In this document: piece by piece, positions 17,688 to 25,928 of the stretch | How the letters are laid out: each line of letters starts with the position of its first letter | Numbering within the stretch: position 1 is the first letter of the stretch | Made by a program: the position numbers and the translations under genes | The notes under the pieces: generated by a model | The model's input: only the letters and a program-made list of their open reading frames with translations | Database searches by the model: none | What the model was told of the DNA's origin: nothing | Source: Prevotella sp. | Lineage (GTDB): Bacteria > Bacteroidota > Bacteroidia > Bacteroidales > Bacteroidaceae | Reading direction: 5' to 3' | Length of the DNA stretch: 64,000 nt | Assembly (NCBI GenBank): GCA_021204905.1 | Contig: JAJPYN010000018.1 | Coordinates: forward strand, 62,001 to 126,000

Positions 17688-17757
17688 CCGAGGTTGTAGG
17701 AAAAACAGCGTAAAACCATAGCTAAAACGCGCATTTGCAACTGCTTTTCCCGGGCAA

Positions 17758-17792
17758 TTTGCAAAGAGAATCTTCGGAAAGTGTTACCTTTG
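17758..17792 (+). promoter_or_regulatory. Promoter for the SDR/PAP2 gene pair
   Basis: -7 TACCTTTG (17785-17792) and TTTG (17758-17761), spacing 23 bp (slightly long). The ATG of the SDR gene is at 17831. Confidence 0.55.
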
Positions 17793-17830
17793 CGGGGTAA
17801 AAATTTTCTGCATCGTTTTTTCGATTTGCG

Positions 17831-18829
17831 ATGACAATTCTAATCACAGGAGCATCGGGGTTCATCGGCAGCTTCATCGTTGCCGAGGCTCTGCGGCGCG
17901 GCTTCGAGACATGGGCGGCGGTGCGCGCTACAAGCTCGCGTAAGTATCTGAAAGACAAGCGGATACGCTTTATCGAACTCGATTTAAGCAACGAGGAAAA
18001 GCTCGCCGAACAGCTCTCCGGCCACACGTTCGACTATGTTGTTCACGCTGCCGGCGCAACGAAATGCCGCCGCAAGGAGGACTTCTACCGCGTCAATTTC
18101 GAGGGCACGAAGAACCTTGTTTCGGCGTTGCTGCGAACAAAGATGAAGGTGAAAAAGTTCGTGTTCCTCTCGTCGCTGTCGGTGTTCGGTGCGGTGCGCG
18201 AAGACGAGCCGTTTGTGCCGATTTCGCCAAGCGACACGCCGCGCCCGAACACGCATTACGGCAAGTCGAAACTGCTCGCCGAGCAATTCCTGATGAGCGT
18301 CGGCGGGAGCCTGAACTACACGATACTGCGGCCGACGGGCGTCTACGGTCCGCGCGAAAAAGACTATTTCATGATGGTGAAAAGCGTGGCGCAAAGGATG
18401 GACTTCGCCGTTGGGTTTTCAAGACAATTATTAACATTCGTTTATGTTGACGATGTCGTCGCGGCGGTGTTCCTCGCGCTGGATTGCTTAAAGAGCGGCG
18501 GAGCTTATTTCCTTAGCGACGGGCAGAGTTACGAATCGAAGGATTTCTCGCGGCTTGTTAAGCAAACATTGGGTATGCGCGGACCGGTAATAAGGATTGT
18601 TCTGCCTGTTTGCATCATGCGGATTATCTGTTTGTTGTGCGGCTTTTTCGGAAGGATTACCGGGCGGATGACGGCATTGAACAAGGATAAGTTTAACATC
18701 CTTTCACAGCGAAATTGGCTTTGCGATATTTCTCCGGCGGAGCATGATTTGGGTTATCATCCTCAGGTGCAGCTTGCCGAGGGCGTGCGGCGCGCGGTGG
18801 AATGGTACAAGCGCGAGGGTTGGATTTGA
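17831..18829 (+). CDS. NAD(P)-dependent epimerase/dehydratase (extended SDR)
   Basis: A 332-aa extended short-chain dehydrogenase/reductase: TGASGFIGSFI nucleotide-binding loop at the N-terminus, VHAAGATKC, the Ser in FLSSLSVFG, and the catalytic Tyr/Lys pair in YGKSK, followed by RPTGVYGPREKDY. Such enzymes act on nucleotide sugars, sterols or similar alcohols; the substrate cannot be told. The following PAP2 gene starts 1 bp after the stop, so the two proteins probably act in one lipid or glycan pathway. Confidence 0.85.
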   Translation: MTILITGASGFIGSFIVAEALRRGFETWAAVRATSSRKYLKDKRIRFIELDLSNEEKLAEQLSGHTFDYVVHAAGATKCRRKEDFYRVNFEGTKNLVSALLRTKMKVKKFVFLSSLSVFGAVREDEPFVPISPSDTPRPNTHYGKSKLLAEQFLMSVGGSLNYTILRPTGVYGPREKDYFMMVKSVAQRMDFAVGFSRQLLTFVYVDDVVAAVFLALDCLKSGGAYFLSDGQSYESKDFSRLVKQTLGMRGPVIRIVLPVCIMRIICLLCGFFGRITGRMTALNKDKFNILSQRNWLCDISPAEHDLGYHPQVQLAEGVRRAVEWYKREGWI

Positions 18830-18830
18830 T

Positions 18831-19799
18831 ATGGCGAGCATTTTTTCGAGAACACCCAAGCCTGTGAAGGGCCTCCTGCCAGTCGAGCTGCTGGCGGCGA
18901 GCTACCTTGTGCTGACGCTCGTGCTGATGATTATCCTGCGCGACGACCTTGTGTGCGGCCGCGAGATGCTGCTGCTGCGGGTGCGCGTGGCGGCGGTAAC
19001 GCTCGTGATGTGGGCTTTGTACAGGCTTTATCCTTGCACGGCGTTGATCCTTGCGCGCGTGCTGGTGCAGGTGCTGTTCCTCGCGGATTGGTACCCCGAC
19101 ACCTACGAGTTCAACCGCTGTTTCGTCAACCTCGACCATGTCGTTTGCGGTTGGGAGCAATGGCTGTTCGGTTGCCAACCGGCGCTGCTGCTGTCGACGT
19201 GGCTGCCGTATAAAGCCGTGTCGGAACTGCTCGATCTGGGTTACGCGGCGTATTACCCGATCATCGTTTTCACGCTGCTGTTTTATTTCATCTACCGAAG
19301 AAAGATGTTCCAGCGCGCGGCGTTCGTGGTGATGGGTGCGTTCTTCGTGCTTTACGCCGTGTTCATTTTCTTCCCCGTGGCCGGCCCTACCTTCTATTTC
19401 CGCGCCGTCGGAACGGATGTCATCGAGCAAGGCGTGTTCCCCGCGATAGGGCATTATTTCTCGTGGCACAACGACCTCGCCGCCGACTGTCTGCCCACGC
19501 CGGGATGGCAGCACGGACTGATGTGGAAGGCCGTCGAGGTGGCGAAATGGGCGGGCGAGCGACCCACCGCGGCGTTCCCCTCAAGCCATATCGGCGTTAC
19601 GGCGGTGTGCATGTTTTTGCTGTGGAGAACGGGCAACCGCCGCGTGTTCTGGACGGTGTTCCCGCTGGCAATTCTGATGTTTTTCGCCACGGTCTACATT
19701 CAGGCGCACTACGCCGTCGACGCCCTTGCCGGCCTCCTCGCGGGCACGCTGCTCTATTTCCTGCTTTACGCCCTCTACGGCGCGCTTTTCAAGAAATAA
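18831..19799 (+). CDS. PAP2-family membrane phosphatase/phosphotransferase (Aur1-like)
   Basis: A 322-aa integral membrane protein with about six hydrophobic segments. The start at 18831 is chosen because it lies directly after the SDR stop; an in-frame upstream ATG would overlap that gene deeply. PAP2 motifs: FPSSHIGVTAV (catalytic His in SSH) and QAHYAVDALAGLLAGTLLYF (second His, Asp), with FPVAGPTFYF before. This arrangement is like the Aur1/inositol-phosphorylceramide-synthase branch, so it may move a phosphate head group onto a lipid. The 3' end of the gene (GCGCTTTTCAAGAAATAA) is the first unit of a tandem repeat that fills the following gap. Confidence 0.8.
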   Translation: MASIFSRTPKPVKGLLPVELLAASYLVLTLVLMIILRDDLVCGREMLLLRVRVAAVTLVMWALYRLYPCTALILARVLVQVLFLADWYPDTYEFNRCFVNLDHVVCGWEQWLFGCQPALLLSTWLPYKAVSELLDLGYAAYYPIIVFTLLFYFIYRRKMFQRAAFVVMGAFFVLYAVFIFFPVAGPTFYFRAVGTDVIEQGVFPAIGHYFSWHNDLAADCLPTPGWQHGLMWKAVEVAKWAGERPTAAFPSSHIGVTAVCMFLLWRTGNRRVFWTVFPLAILMFFATVYIQAHYAVDALAGLLAGTLLYFLLYALYGALFKK

Positions 19800-19948
19800 A
19801 AAGGCTGTTTCCTGAAGCGCTTTTCTTGAAAAAAGGCTATTCCTCGATGCGCTTTTCAAGAAATATGAATGCTGTTTCTTGTTGCGCTTTTTAGGAAAAA
19901 GGCTTTTTATTAATGCACTTTTCCGTAAACAAAGGAAAGGCTACTTCA
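19782..19948. repeat. Tandem repeat derived from the 3' end of the PAP2 gene
   Basis: Five degenerate copies begin with GCGCTTTTC or GCACTTTTC at 19782, 19817, 19849, 19884 and 19915 (periods 35, 32, 35, 31), each followed by AAGAAA- or GAAAAA-like and GGCT-T-like sequence. The first copy contains the PAP2 stop codon; the last runs into the end of the convergent protease gene. Confidence 0.75.
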
Positions 19949-21629
19949 CGATTTTCTTGCCTCCGGAGATGTAAATACCTTTGCGGCTCACGGCGTTGAT
20001 GTCGCTCCCGATGCACCGGCCGTCGATGGAGAACACGCGCGTGTCGCCCGCAGGCATTGCCGTTGTGATGTTCGCTATGCCGTCGGATGTATCGTCATCG
20101 TCCCCGATTTCGTTCTCATTGGCGAAGGTGAAGGAGACGGTGCCGTCGTCGGAGTTGCGCGCGATGTCGGTGATTGGTTTGTTCATGTAATACGTGCCGT
20201 CAACATTGGCATTAGCGAGCGTTGCGGCGGGCGTCGACGTGTTGGTTAATTCGGTTTTGTTGCCGTAAGGGTAGGGGTGGCCGGACTCGTAGGTGGTGGA
20301 ATAACGGTTGTTCGCCGCGAAGACGGTGTAACGCTCGCTGCCCGTGTTCACGCTGTTGTTCGCCCACGACGACTGGTCGTAATTCACGTGCAGGATGAGC
20401 ATGCCTTTTCCGGCCAGCCCGGCGTCCCAACTCTCTTTATTATTGCGGTTTTCGAGAAGGTAATATTCGTTCTTGTGCTTGTCGTTGTAAATGATGTACG
20501 CCTCGCCCTCGCTGACAAGCGGTTTCATACCTGTAACGGTGGTGTCGTTAGCGAGTTCAACGGGCTCGAGCCAACCGGCAAACCAGCGCTCGTAGGAGGT
20601 GTAACCCGCGGGGATGAGGCCGTCGCCGTAAGTGTTGCCGTTGTAGTTGCCGTAACACAAAACATCCCAGTTGCCCATCGCGTAATTGCTGCCGTTCAGG
20701 TCGTACATATCCGGCAGGCCGAAGCAGTGCGAGAACTCGTGGCAGATGGTGCCGATGCCGTCGATGTCGTTGTATTTGCCCACCTCGCAACTGCACGCGT
20801 AGGTGTCGATTTTCGTGTTGTCCAAAGTGAGCGTTTTGCCGCCGGACATCGAAGAATAAGTCGACATATGCGGCCAAATAGTGTTCGAGCTCGCGCCGTT
20901 ATTCTGCCCCTCGCCCGCGTAAACGAAGAACACAAGGTCTGCCTCGCCGTCGCCCGACCAGTCGTAATCCGCGAAATTAATGCTGTCGTCAACAGCCTCG
21001 CACGCCGACTTAATCATCTCCGCGATGCCGTCGGGATTCACCGTTGCACCGTTCGTGTCCGCACCGTAATAAGCATAACCGTGCGACATCGTTACCGGTC
21101 CGGCCACGTCGAAATCAATCTCAAACTGACCGTAACTCTGCGCCTTAAAATAATCCTTCACGCTGCCAACGAATCCCGTTTCGTCGTCGGAATAATCGTC
21201 GCCGTTGATGATCTGCTTGTAAAGGTCGAGCGTGTGCCCGTCCTTAAACGACAGGTCGGAGAACTGCACGAGGATCACCAGCCCTTTCTTCGTGCCCTGA
21301 AACTCGGTTACGGGCGTGCCGAGCGTAACGCGGTTTTTACTCTTCAACCTTTTTGCCACAGGCTTCTGCGCAGCATTACGCCACACCGCCGCACGAGCCG
21401 TCATCGCGTCAATGTCGGCCACAGCATACCTCCCCGTCGCCTCGTCGAGCGCAAACCGCTGGCCGTCCGCCGTCTGCCAATACGCCATAAACTCGTCGCC
21501 GCACAGCTCGGCCTTCACCTGTTGCCCGTCGGTAAGAGTTATCGTTTGCCAAATGCCTTTCAGCGCCGGCACAGCATACAGCGCGACTGACATCAACGTG
21601 AATATAAGCGCAGTAAAAAGTCGTTTCAT
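19941..21629 (-). CDS. M6-family (immune-inhibitor-A-like) secreted metalloprotease
   Basis: A 562-aa secreted protease. Signal peptide MKRLFTALIFTLMSVALYAVPA, then a propeptide region. The M6 catalytic domain has the zinc motif HEFSHCFGLPDMYD (His297, Glu298, His301) preceded by GTKKGLVILVQFSD. The C-terminus (VFSIDGRCIGSD...RKGIYISGGKKIVK) resembles the last strands of a type IX secretion sorting signal, so the protein may be a surface or released cargo of such a system. It has its own promoter at 21671-21700 and converges on the PAP2 gene. Confidence 0.88.
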   Translation of the reverse strand: MKRLFTALIFTLMSVALYAVPALKGIWQTITLTDGQQVKAELCGDEFMAYWQTADGQRFALDEATGRYAVADIDAMTARAAVWRNAAQKPVAKRLKSKNRVTLGTPVTEFQGTKKGLVILVQFSDLSFKDGHTLDLYKQIINGDDYSDDETGFVGSVKDYFKAQSYGQFEIDFDVAGPVTMSHGYAYYGADTNGATVNPDGIAEMIKSACEAVDDSINFADYDWSGDGEADLVFFVYAGEGQNNGASSNTIWPHMSTYSSMSGGKTLTLDNTKIDTYACSCEVGKYNDIDGIGTICHEFSHCFGLPDMYDLNGSNYAMGNWDVLCYGNYNGNTYGDGLIPAGYTSYERWFAGWLEPVELANDTTVTGMKPLVSEGEAYIIYNDKHKNEYYLLENRNNKESWDAGLAGKGMLILHVNYDQSSWANNSVNTGSERYTVFAANNRYSTTYESGHPYPYGNKTELTNTSTPAATLANANVDGTYYMNKPITDIARNSDDGTVSFTFANENEIGDDDDTSDGIANITTAMPAGDTRVFSIDGRCIGSDINAVSRKGIYISGGKKIVK

Positions 21630-21670
21630 ATCTCTTAAATTTAATTTGTTTGTTGCTCGTTATTTCTTGG

Positions 21671-21700
21671 CAAAGGTAATGGAAACGAAAGGAATGCAAA
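21671..21700 (-). promoter_or_regulatory. Promoter for the M6 protease
   Basis: On the minus strand, -7 TACCTTTG (21671-21678) and TTTG (21697-21700), 18-bp spacing. The start codon at 21629 is about 40 bp away. Confidence 0.65.
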
Positions 21701-21728
21701 AACGATAGGCTAAAAATCCGCGCGATAT

Positions 21729-21760
21729 TTTGCGCCTTTCCGTACCAATTGCTAACTTTG
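21729..21760 (+). promoter_or_regulatory. Promoter for the tRNA(CAT) gene
   Basis: TTTG (21729-21732), 20 bp, TAACTTTG (21753-21760). It lies 76 bp before the tRNA and diverges from the protease promoter. Confidence 0.75.
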
Positions 21761-21836
21761 CAAACGGTTAAAACGATGGCGGCAGCACGCGGCAAACCAA
21801 ACCCCTCGCGTTTGCTCATGCCCGCCGCCGCAAAAC

Positions 21837-21910
21837 GGACTTGTAGCTCAGTTGGTCAGAGCAACAGACTCATAATCTGGAGGTCCCAGGTTCAAGCCCT
21901 GGCTGGTCCA
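21837..21910 (+). tRNA. tRNA with CAT anticodon (Met, or Ile2 after lysidine modification)
   Basis: A cloverleaf of 74 nt: acceptor GGACTTG with CTGGTCC plus discriminator A, D-arm AGCTCAGTTGGTCAGAGC, anticodon loop CTCATAA, T-arm CCAGG-TTCAAGC-CCTGG. No CCA is encoded. The CAT anticodon fits elongator Met or the lysidine-modified Ile tRNA; I cannot separate these by eye. Its 3' 45 bases are the left attachment copy of the island that follows. Confidence 0.88.
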
Positions 21911-21911
21911 C
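21866..21911 (+). other. attL of the BREX island
   Basis: Forty-six bases from the anticodon arm to just past the tRNA 3' end recur at 41432-41477 with 44 matches (differences at 21888 A/T and 21897 C/T). Confidence 0.88.
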
Positions 21912-21914
21912 ACT

Positions 21915-21960
21915 GAAAATCAGACAGTTAGCACCTCGCAAGCTGCCTGATTTTCTTTTA
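21915..21960 (+). terminator. Terminator after tRNA(CAT)
   Basis: GAAAATCAGACAG (21915-21927) pairs with CTGCCTGATTTTC (21943-21955) with one mismatch, and TTTTA follows. It sits inside the island, so the element brings its own terminator for the host tRNA. Confidence 0.65.
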
Positions 21961-21981
21961 CGGGAAATTCAGGGGAAATTC
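21958..21981 (+). repeat. Terminal 24-bp direct repeat, left copy
   Basis: Identical to 41295-41318. Internally it holds GGGAAATTC twice (as GGGAAATTC and AGGGGAAATTC). It is a probable arm-type binding site for the integrase or excisionase. Confidence 0.75.
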
Positions 21982-22251
21982 GCGAGCGTGGTTTTCCCCT
22001 TGTCCTACAAACTGTTTTTTCAAAGGATTTCGGAGGATTTCAAGGGCTTTCGGAGAATTATGAAACCTGATACACTCGAGTGCACTATCTTGCCCCCGAA
22101 ATCATTTACTAACAAAAAGTGAATGGATTCGGACCGGAATACGCAGCCTCGTTTTTCTCGCCGAGAAGGAAGTTTTAAGTATATTTCGAAGCAAGACAAT
22201 CGAAACTCGGTTTTAGAATTTGGGCGGCAACGAGATAAAAGGGCGGCAATG

Positions 22252-22370
22252 ATTTGGTGGGAATTGGCATATATTGCAAAAACAATTTGGTGGGAATGGG
22301 CATAAATTGAAAAAATAATTTGGTGGAAATGGGCATATATCGCAAAAACAATTTGGTGGAAATGCCCACT
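22252..22370. repeat. 33-bp tandem repeat, 3.6 copies
   Basis: Units start at 22252, 22285, 22318 and (partial) 22351, each beginning ATTTGGTGG followed by GAAT/AAAT and GGCATA. The stretch 21982-22600 otherwise holds no gene I can support. An ORF through the repeat on the minus strand just encodes an 11-residue repeat and is not considered real. Confidence 0.8.
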
Positions 22371-22608
22371 TTGCCTTTTTACCTAACATCACTATTCCGT
22401 TGTTTCTACTTATTACGTCCACTTTTCTGCATTCCAACCGCAGGACTAATTATGCCTTAAATCAGGACAATAGCAACCATTGCTTATGCCTTATATAAGT
22501 AGAGAGCGAGATTATATTTATTTGATTTGTTTTGCCGTGCGACGTTTTCCTTTGTTTTTTGTCGTAAATTCTGCGACATTAACTGCAGCGAAATGTCGCA
22601 TAACGATA

Positions 22609-22809
22609 AAAGAACGGCAGACATGCATACTGAACATTTTCCTCGACGGCTACGACGCGAAGATTACGTCTAAGACGTGGGCTGCGCTCGGGAAGTGCTC
22701 GAAGGATACCGCCATTCACGACATACAAGACTTGGTGGCGAAAAACGTACTGCGGGAAGATTGCCCCGGTGCCAAGCGTCCTGCCTATTCGATTGTCTAT
22801 AAAAAGTAA
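22609..22809 (+). pseudogene. Remnant of a Fic protein (C-terminal winged helix only)
   Basis: The last ~66 residues of an open frame (KERQTCILNIFLDGYD... TWAALGKCSKDTAIHDIQDL...) match the C-terminal winged-helix end of Bacteroidetes Fic-family AMP-transferases. The Fic catalytic core (HPFxxGNGR) is absent upstream, and the residues encoded before 22609 do not look like Fic. It is probably a fragment left by earlier cargo exchange at this end of the island. Confidence 0.6.
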
Positions 22810-22992
22810 AGCTCTTTTCGTATCAGATAATTCGGAGTTTTCTGCAATAATCGTCTTTTTTTGATTATTTTTGCCGAAATTGTTGCAGTGATGCGCATAT
22901 AAATTGTTATGCTTCAAGTATTATCTTTTGGTTATTCGCCCGTATTGCCAAGTACAAATTTGGTAATGGTGAGAGTGTGTGCTTATTGAGAT

Positions 22993-25491
22993 ATGTTCAA
23001 AGTTTCATGGGATAGAGAGACAGGAGGGGTGAAACTTAGCCCGCTAATCGGGAAAGATACAGTAAATATCTCTCCCCGCCCTGTGTTCTTTGAAGAACTG
23101 AATCTTCTTGGGCTCAACTCCCGAGGATGGCAATATCCCGAGTGTGAGGAACCGTTGTTGTGGGCATGCAACAAGGAATACTACTATCGTGGTGAATTAG
23201 TCTTTGAGGCCAAGAATGCCAACATATACGACAAGGCTACAATCGTATTCCAACCGGGTAAAGAGAAGTTAGAGCTTAAGCCTGTTAACATGGAGGAAAT
23301 GATTGAACGAACAAAGGAGCAAATGTTCCTTTGTGAGAGCGAGGCCATTGAATTTATCCGTGACATATACGACACATACAGCGGAGCTAACCGTATGACC
23401 GAGAAGCATGCTGCTAATAGAATGGACTTTGAATCACTTGCGGAGAAACAAGAGAAGAAGACCAAGCAGAAGATGGCCATTGTAAAGGAAGATTGCGAGA
23501 GCTTCGACATAATGCCTTTGAACGAAGCCGAGAAACAAGGAAAGAAAATCTTGAAGGCAACAAAGATTGATTATTTTCTTGCGTCATTCTCCGGCGGTAA
23601 AGACAGTCAGGTTGTACTTGACCTTTGCACTCGCGCTCTTCCCCCGGACTCTTTCCAAGTAATTTATTCGGATACCGGTTACGAACTGCCAAGTTCTCTC
23701 AAGCTGTATGATGAGGTGCAGAGGTACTATCATAAACAGTTCCCAACATTGAAGTTTAGCACTGCTAAGAACCATGAGTCAGTGCTTAACTATTGGGATA
23801 AAATAGGGACTCCAAGTGATTCTCATAGATGGTGTTGTACTATTATGAAGACCGCTCCTTTGTATCGCATGCTCAAAGTGCCTGGTACAAATAAACAGGC
23901 AAAGGTCTTAACGATAGATGGCGTTCGAGCAGAAGAAAGTGCGCGTAGATTCGCATATGAGCGCATCGGTAATGGCAAACATACAAATATCATAAATGCT
24001 CATCCAATTATTGGCTGGAACACAACTGAGATATTTTTATATCTATTCAGATATTCTCTACCTATAAACCATGCATATAGACTTGGTAAGGCCCGTGTCG
24101 GTTGCATTATTTGTCCATTTTCAACTGCATGGGATGACATGATTGTTAAGAACAATTATCCTGAAGAACTAAAACCTTTTGAAGAACGACTAATTCAATG
24201 GTCGGCTAATTTGGGAATAAAAGACGTAGATACTTACATTAAGAGTCGGAAATGGAAAATAAAGGCTCTTGGCAATAAAACAAAAACAGATGTGACTTTC
24301 CAGGATAGTACAGCCAACTTTATAGCAACAATTGTCAATCCTGTTGATTCCATTTACACGTGGATGCAAATCCTTGGCGATTATACCATAAATAATATGG
24401 GAAATAAAGAAATGGGGGAATTGCAATATGATAATGCCGTTTATCACTTTGAAACTCAATATCACGAAAATGGTAAAATCCAATTTGTCTTGTATAATTG
24501 CCCTACAAAACTTTCATTGCTTCTACGTAGAGTAATGTATAAAGCAGCATATTGTGTGAGATGTGAAGCTTGTGAGGTTGATTGTCCGACTGGTGCACTT
24601 TCAATAGTGCCCAAAGTTTATATTGATAGAACAAAATGCATTCACTGTCAAAAATGTCTTAATTCTCATGATAGAGGATGTATTGCAACAGATTGTATAC
24701 GTATGATAAATGACACAGACAAAAAATTATCTTTAAAAATACAAGCTTATAAAACGTTCGGCTTTAGAGCAGAATGGTTAGATGAATTTTTAATTGATCC
24801 TGAGTACTTTTGGAATGATAACTCCCTTGGAACAGCTCAAGTTGAAGGTTTTAAGGCTTGGTTGAGAGAGGCAGAGATTACTAATCTAAGGAATAATCTC
24901 ACAGATTTTGGAAGTCTTGTAAAGGAAATCTATTTGAACGATAGTGATTTAGTATGGGAGTTGATTTGGACGAATCTTGCTTTTAACTCGTTTGTGGTAA
25001 ATTGGTTCGTTAATAACATATATGTAAATCAAGTTTTTGAAAAGAAAACTTTAGTTGAATCAATATGTACAAGCGTTCCTGGTGCCCCATTAAGAACCGT
25101 TGAAAATGCAGTAGCTGCATTGCTACAGTCATTCTCATATTCTCCGATAGGGGAACTATTTATGTGTGCTGAAACAATTGGTAAAAATCAATACCAAAGA
25201 GGTGAATATGGAGGTGTTTCCAATATAGGACTTGCATATAGTATATATAGGTTTGCAGAACGTATTGGAACAAAATCTTTGAGGGTATCTGATTTTTATA
25301 ATAATGATGCAGACAGCAGTACAAGTAAGGTATTTGGCTTAAATCAAGATTCTTTTGAAAAAGGATTAAGATCCCTTAACTCCGAGATGAACCGCGTATT
25401 AATTGCAGAATTATCTATGGGGTTGCAGCATATTACTCTACGTGATGATTTAAACAGTAAGAATATTGTTAGAATAATGTTTGGGTTATAA
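22993..25491 (+). CDS. brxP: BREX type 4 PAPS-reductase-like protein with ferredoxin and DUF4007 domains
   Basis: An 832-aa protein in three parts. Residues ~190-420 are an ATP-pyrophosphatase/PAPS-reductase domain: SFSGGKDSQVVLD (residues ~199-211, Lys203), SDTGYELP, HRWCCTIMKTAPLYRML and VGCIICPF. Residues ~515-570 are a 2[4Fe-4S] ferredoxin-like part, with cysteines at 521, 524, 527, 531 and then 549, 552, 555, 563. Residues ~620-832 match DUF4007 (NLAFNSFVVNWFVNNIY, RTVENAVAALLQSF, SPIGELF). The first two parts are also the hallmark of DndC, which inserts sulfur into DNA backbones; DUF4007 likewise travels with DNA-sulfur systems. It is the first gene of the BREX operon and overlaps the next by one base. 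The N-terminal third has higher GC than the rest. Confidence 0.88.
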   Translation: MFKVSWDRETGGVKLSPLIGKDTVNISPRPVFFEELNLLGLNSRGWQYPECEEPLLWACNKEYYYRGELVFEAKNANIYDKATIVFQPGKEKLELKPVNMEEMIERTKEQMFLCESEAIEFIRDIYDTYSGANRMTEKHAANRMDFESLAEKQEKKTKQKMAIVKEDCESFDIMPLNEAEKQGKKILKATKIDYFLASFSGGKDSQVVLDLCTRALPPDSFQVIYSDTGYELPSSLKLYDEVQRYYHKQFPTLKFSTAKNHESVLNYWDKIGTPSDSHRWCCTIMKTAPLYRMLKVPGTNKQAKVLTIDGVRAEESARRFAYERIGNGKHTNIINAHPIIGWNTTEIFLYLFRYSLPINHAYRLGKARVGCIICPFSTAWDDMIVKNNYPEELKPFEERLIQWSANLGIKDVDTYIKSRKWKIKALGNKTKTDVTFQDSTANFIATIVNPVDSIYTWMQILGDYTINNMGNKEMGELQYDNAVYHFETQYHENGKIQFVLYNCPTKLSLLLRRVMYKAAYCVRCEACEVDCPTGALSIVPKVYIDRTKCIHCQKCLNSHDRGCIATDCIRMINDTDKKLSLKIQAYKTFGFRAEWLDEFLIDPEYFWNDNSLGTAQVEGFKAWLREAEITNLRNNLTDFGSLVKEIYLNDSDLVWELIWTNLAFNSFVVNWFVNNIYVNQVFEKKTLVESICTSVPGAPLRTVENAVAALLQSFSYSPIGELFMCAETIGKNQYQRGEYGGVSNIGLAYSIYRFAERIGTKSLRVSDFYNNDADSSTSKVFGLNQDSFEKGLRSLNSEMNRVLIAELSMGLQHITLRDDLNSKNIVRIMFGL

Positions 25492-25919
25492 TGAGTATTT
25501 TTTACAAAGAACTTTATTCTGATATGATAATGAAGGTCAAATGTGGCTCATACCATGGTCAGAAAATAAAAGCAAAACCACTTTTATTGTATTCTATTGT
25601 TATGATGATTGAAGAAGGCCTGGTACATGATAACCGTGTTTACTTCAATAAAATGTCGGAGGATTTTTATAAGAAAGTATCTGATGTGTATAGTGCGACA
25701 ATTACCCCATATTTTAAACCCTTCTACTATCTGCAATTTGATGGATTTTGGCATCTAAAAGGGAAAAAGGATAGATTTATAACAGATAGACCTTCTCCTA
25801 AGTTCATTCGAGAAAATATAGAATATGCTTATTTAGATAATGCTTTATGGGATTTACTTCAAGAAGCGAATATTCGCGAATATTTTAAGTCAATAATAGA
25901 GTCGAACTACTTGAAATAA
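25491..25919 (+). CDS. Small protein resembling the sulfur-binding domain of phosphorothioate-DNA readers
   Basis: A 142-aa protein translated from TAATG (its ATG overlaps the brxP stop). Pattern seen: KPLLLYSIVMMIEEG, then KPFYYLQFDGFWHLKG, then a C-terminal helical part (FIRENIEYAYLDNALWDLL...IREYFKSII). The order K-P-L-L-L, then PF..L..DG.W, then a helix-rich tail is what I know from the sulfur-binding domain (SBD) of ScoMcrA-like phosphorothioate-dependent HNH restriction enzymes, but no HNH nuclease is attached. As a stand-alone reader inside a type 4 BREX operon it would bind phosphorothioated DNA and could report self/non-self to BrxC/PglZ. The family call is by eye and must be tested by profile search or structure prediction. 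Confidence 0.5.
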   Translation: MSIFYKELYSDMIMKVKCGSYHGQKIKAKPLLLYSIVMMIEEGLVHDNRVYFNKMSEDFYKKVSDVYSATITPYFKPFYYLQFDGFWHLKGKKDRFITDRPSPKFIRENIEYAYLDNALWDLLQEANIREYFKSIIESNYLK

Positions 25920-25928
25920 CTGGTTGAT

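Noticed and set aside
20277..21590. 437-codon frame opposite the M6 protease
   Set aside because: The minus frame has signal peptide, HExxH and promoter; this one has none.
22175..22437. Minus-strand ORFs encoding an 11-residue repeat (MPIPTKLFLQY)
   Set aside because: They only read through the 33-bp DNA repeat, in two frames; no sign of selection for protein.
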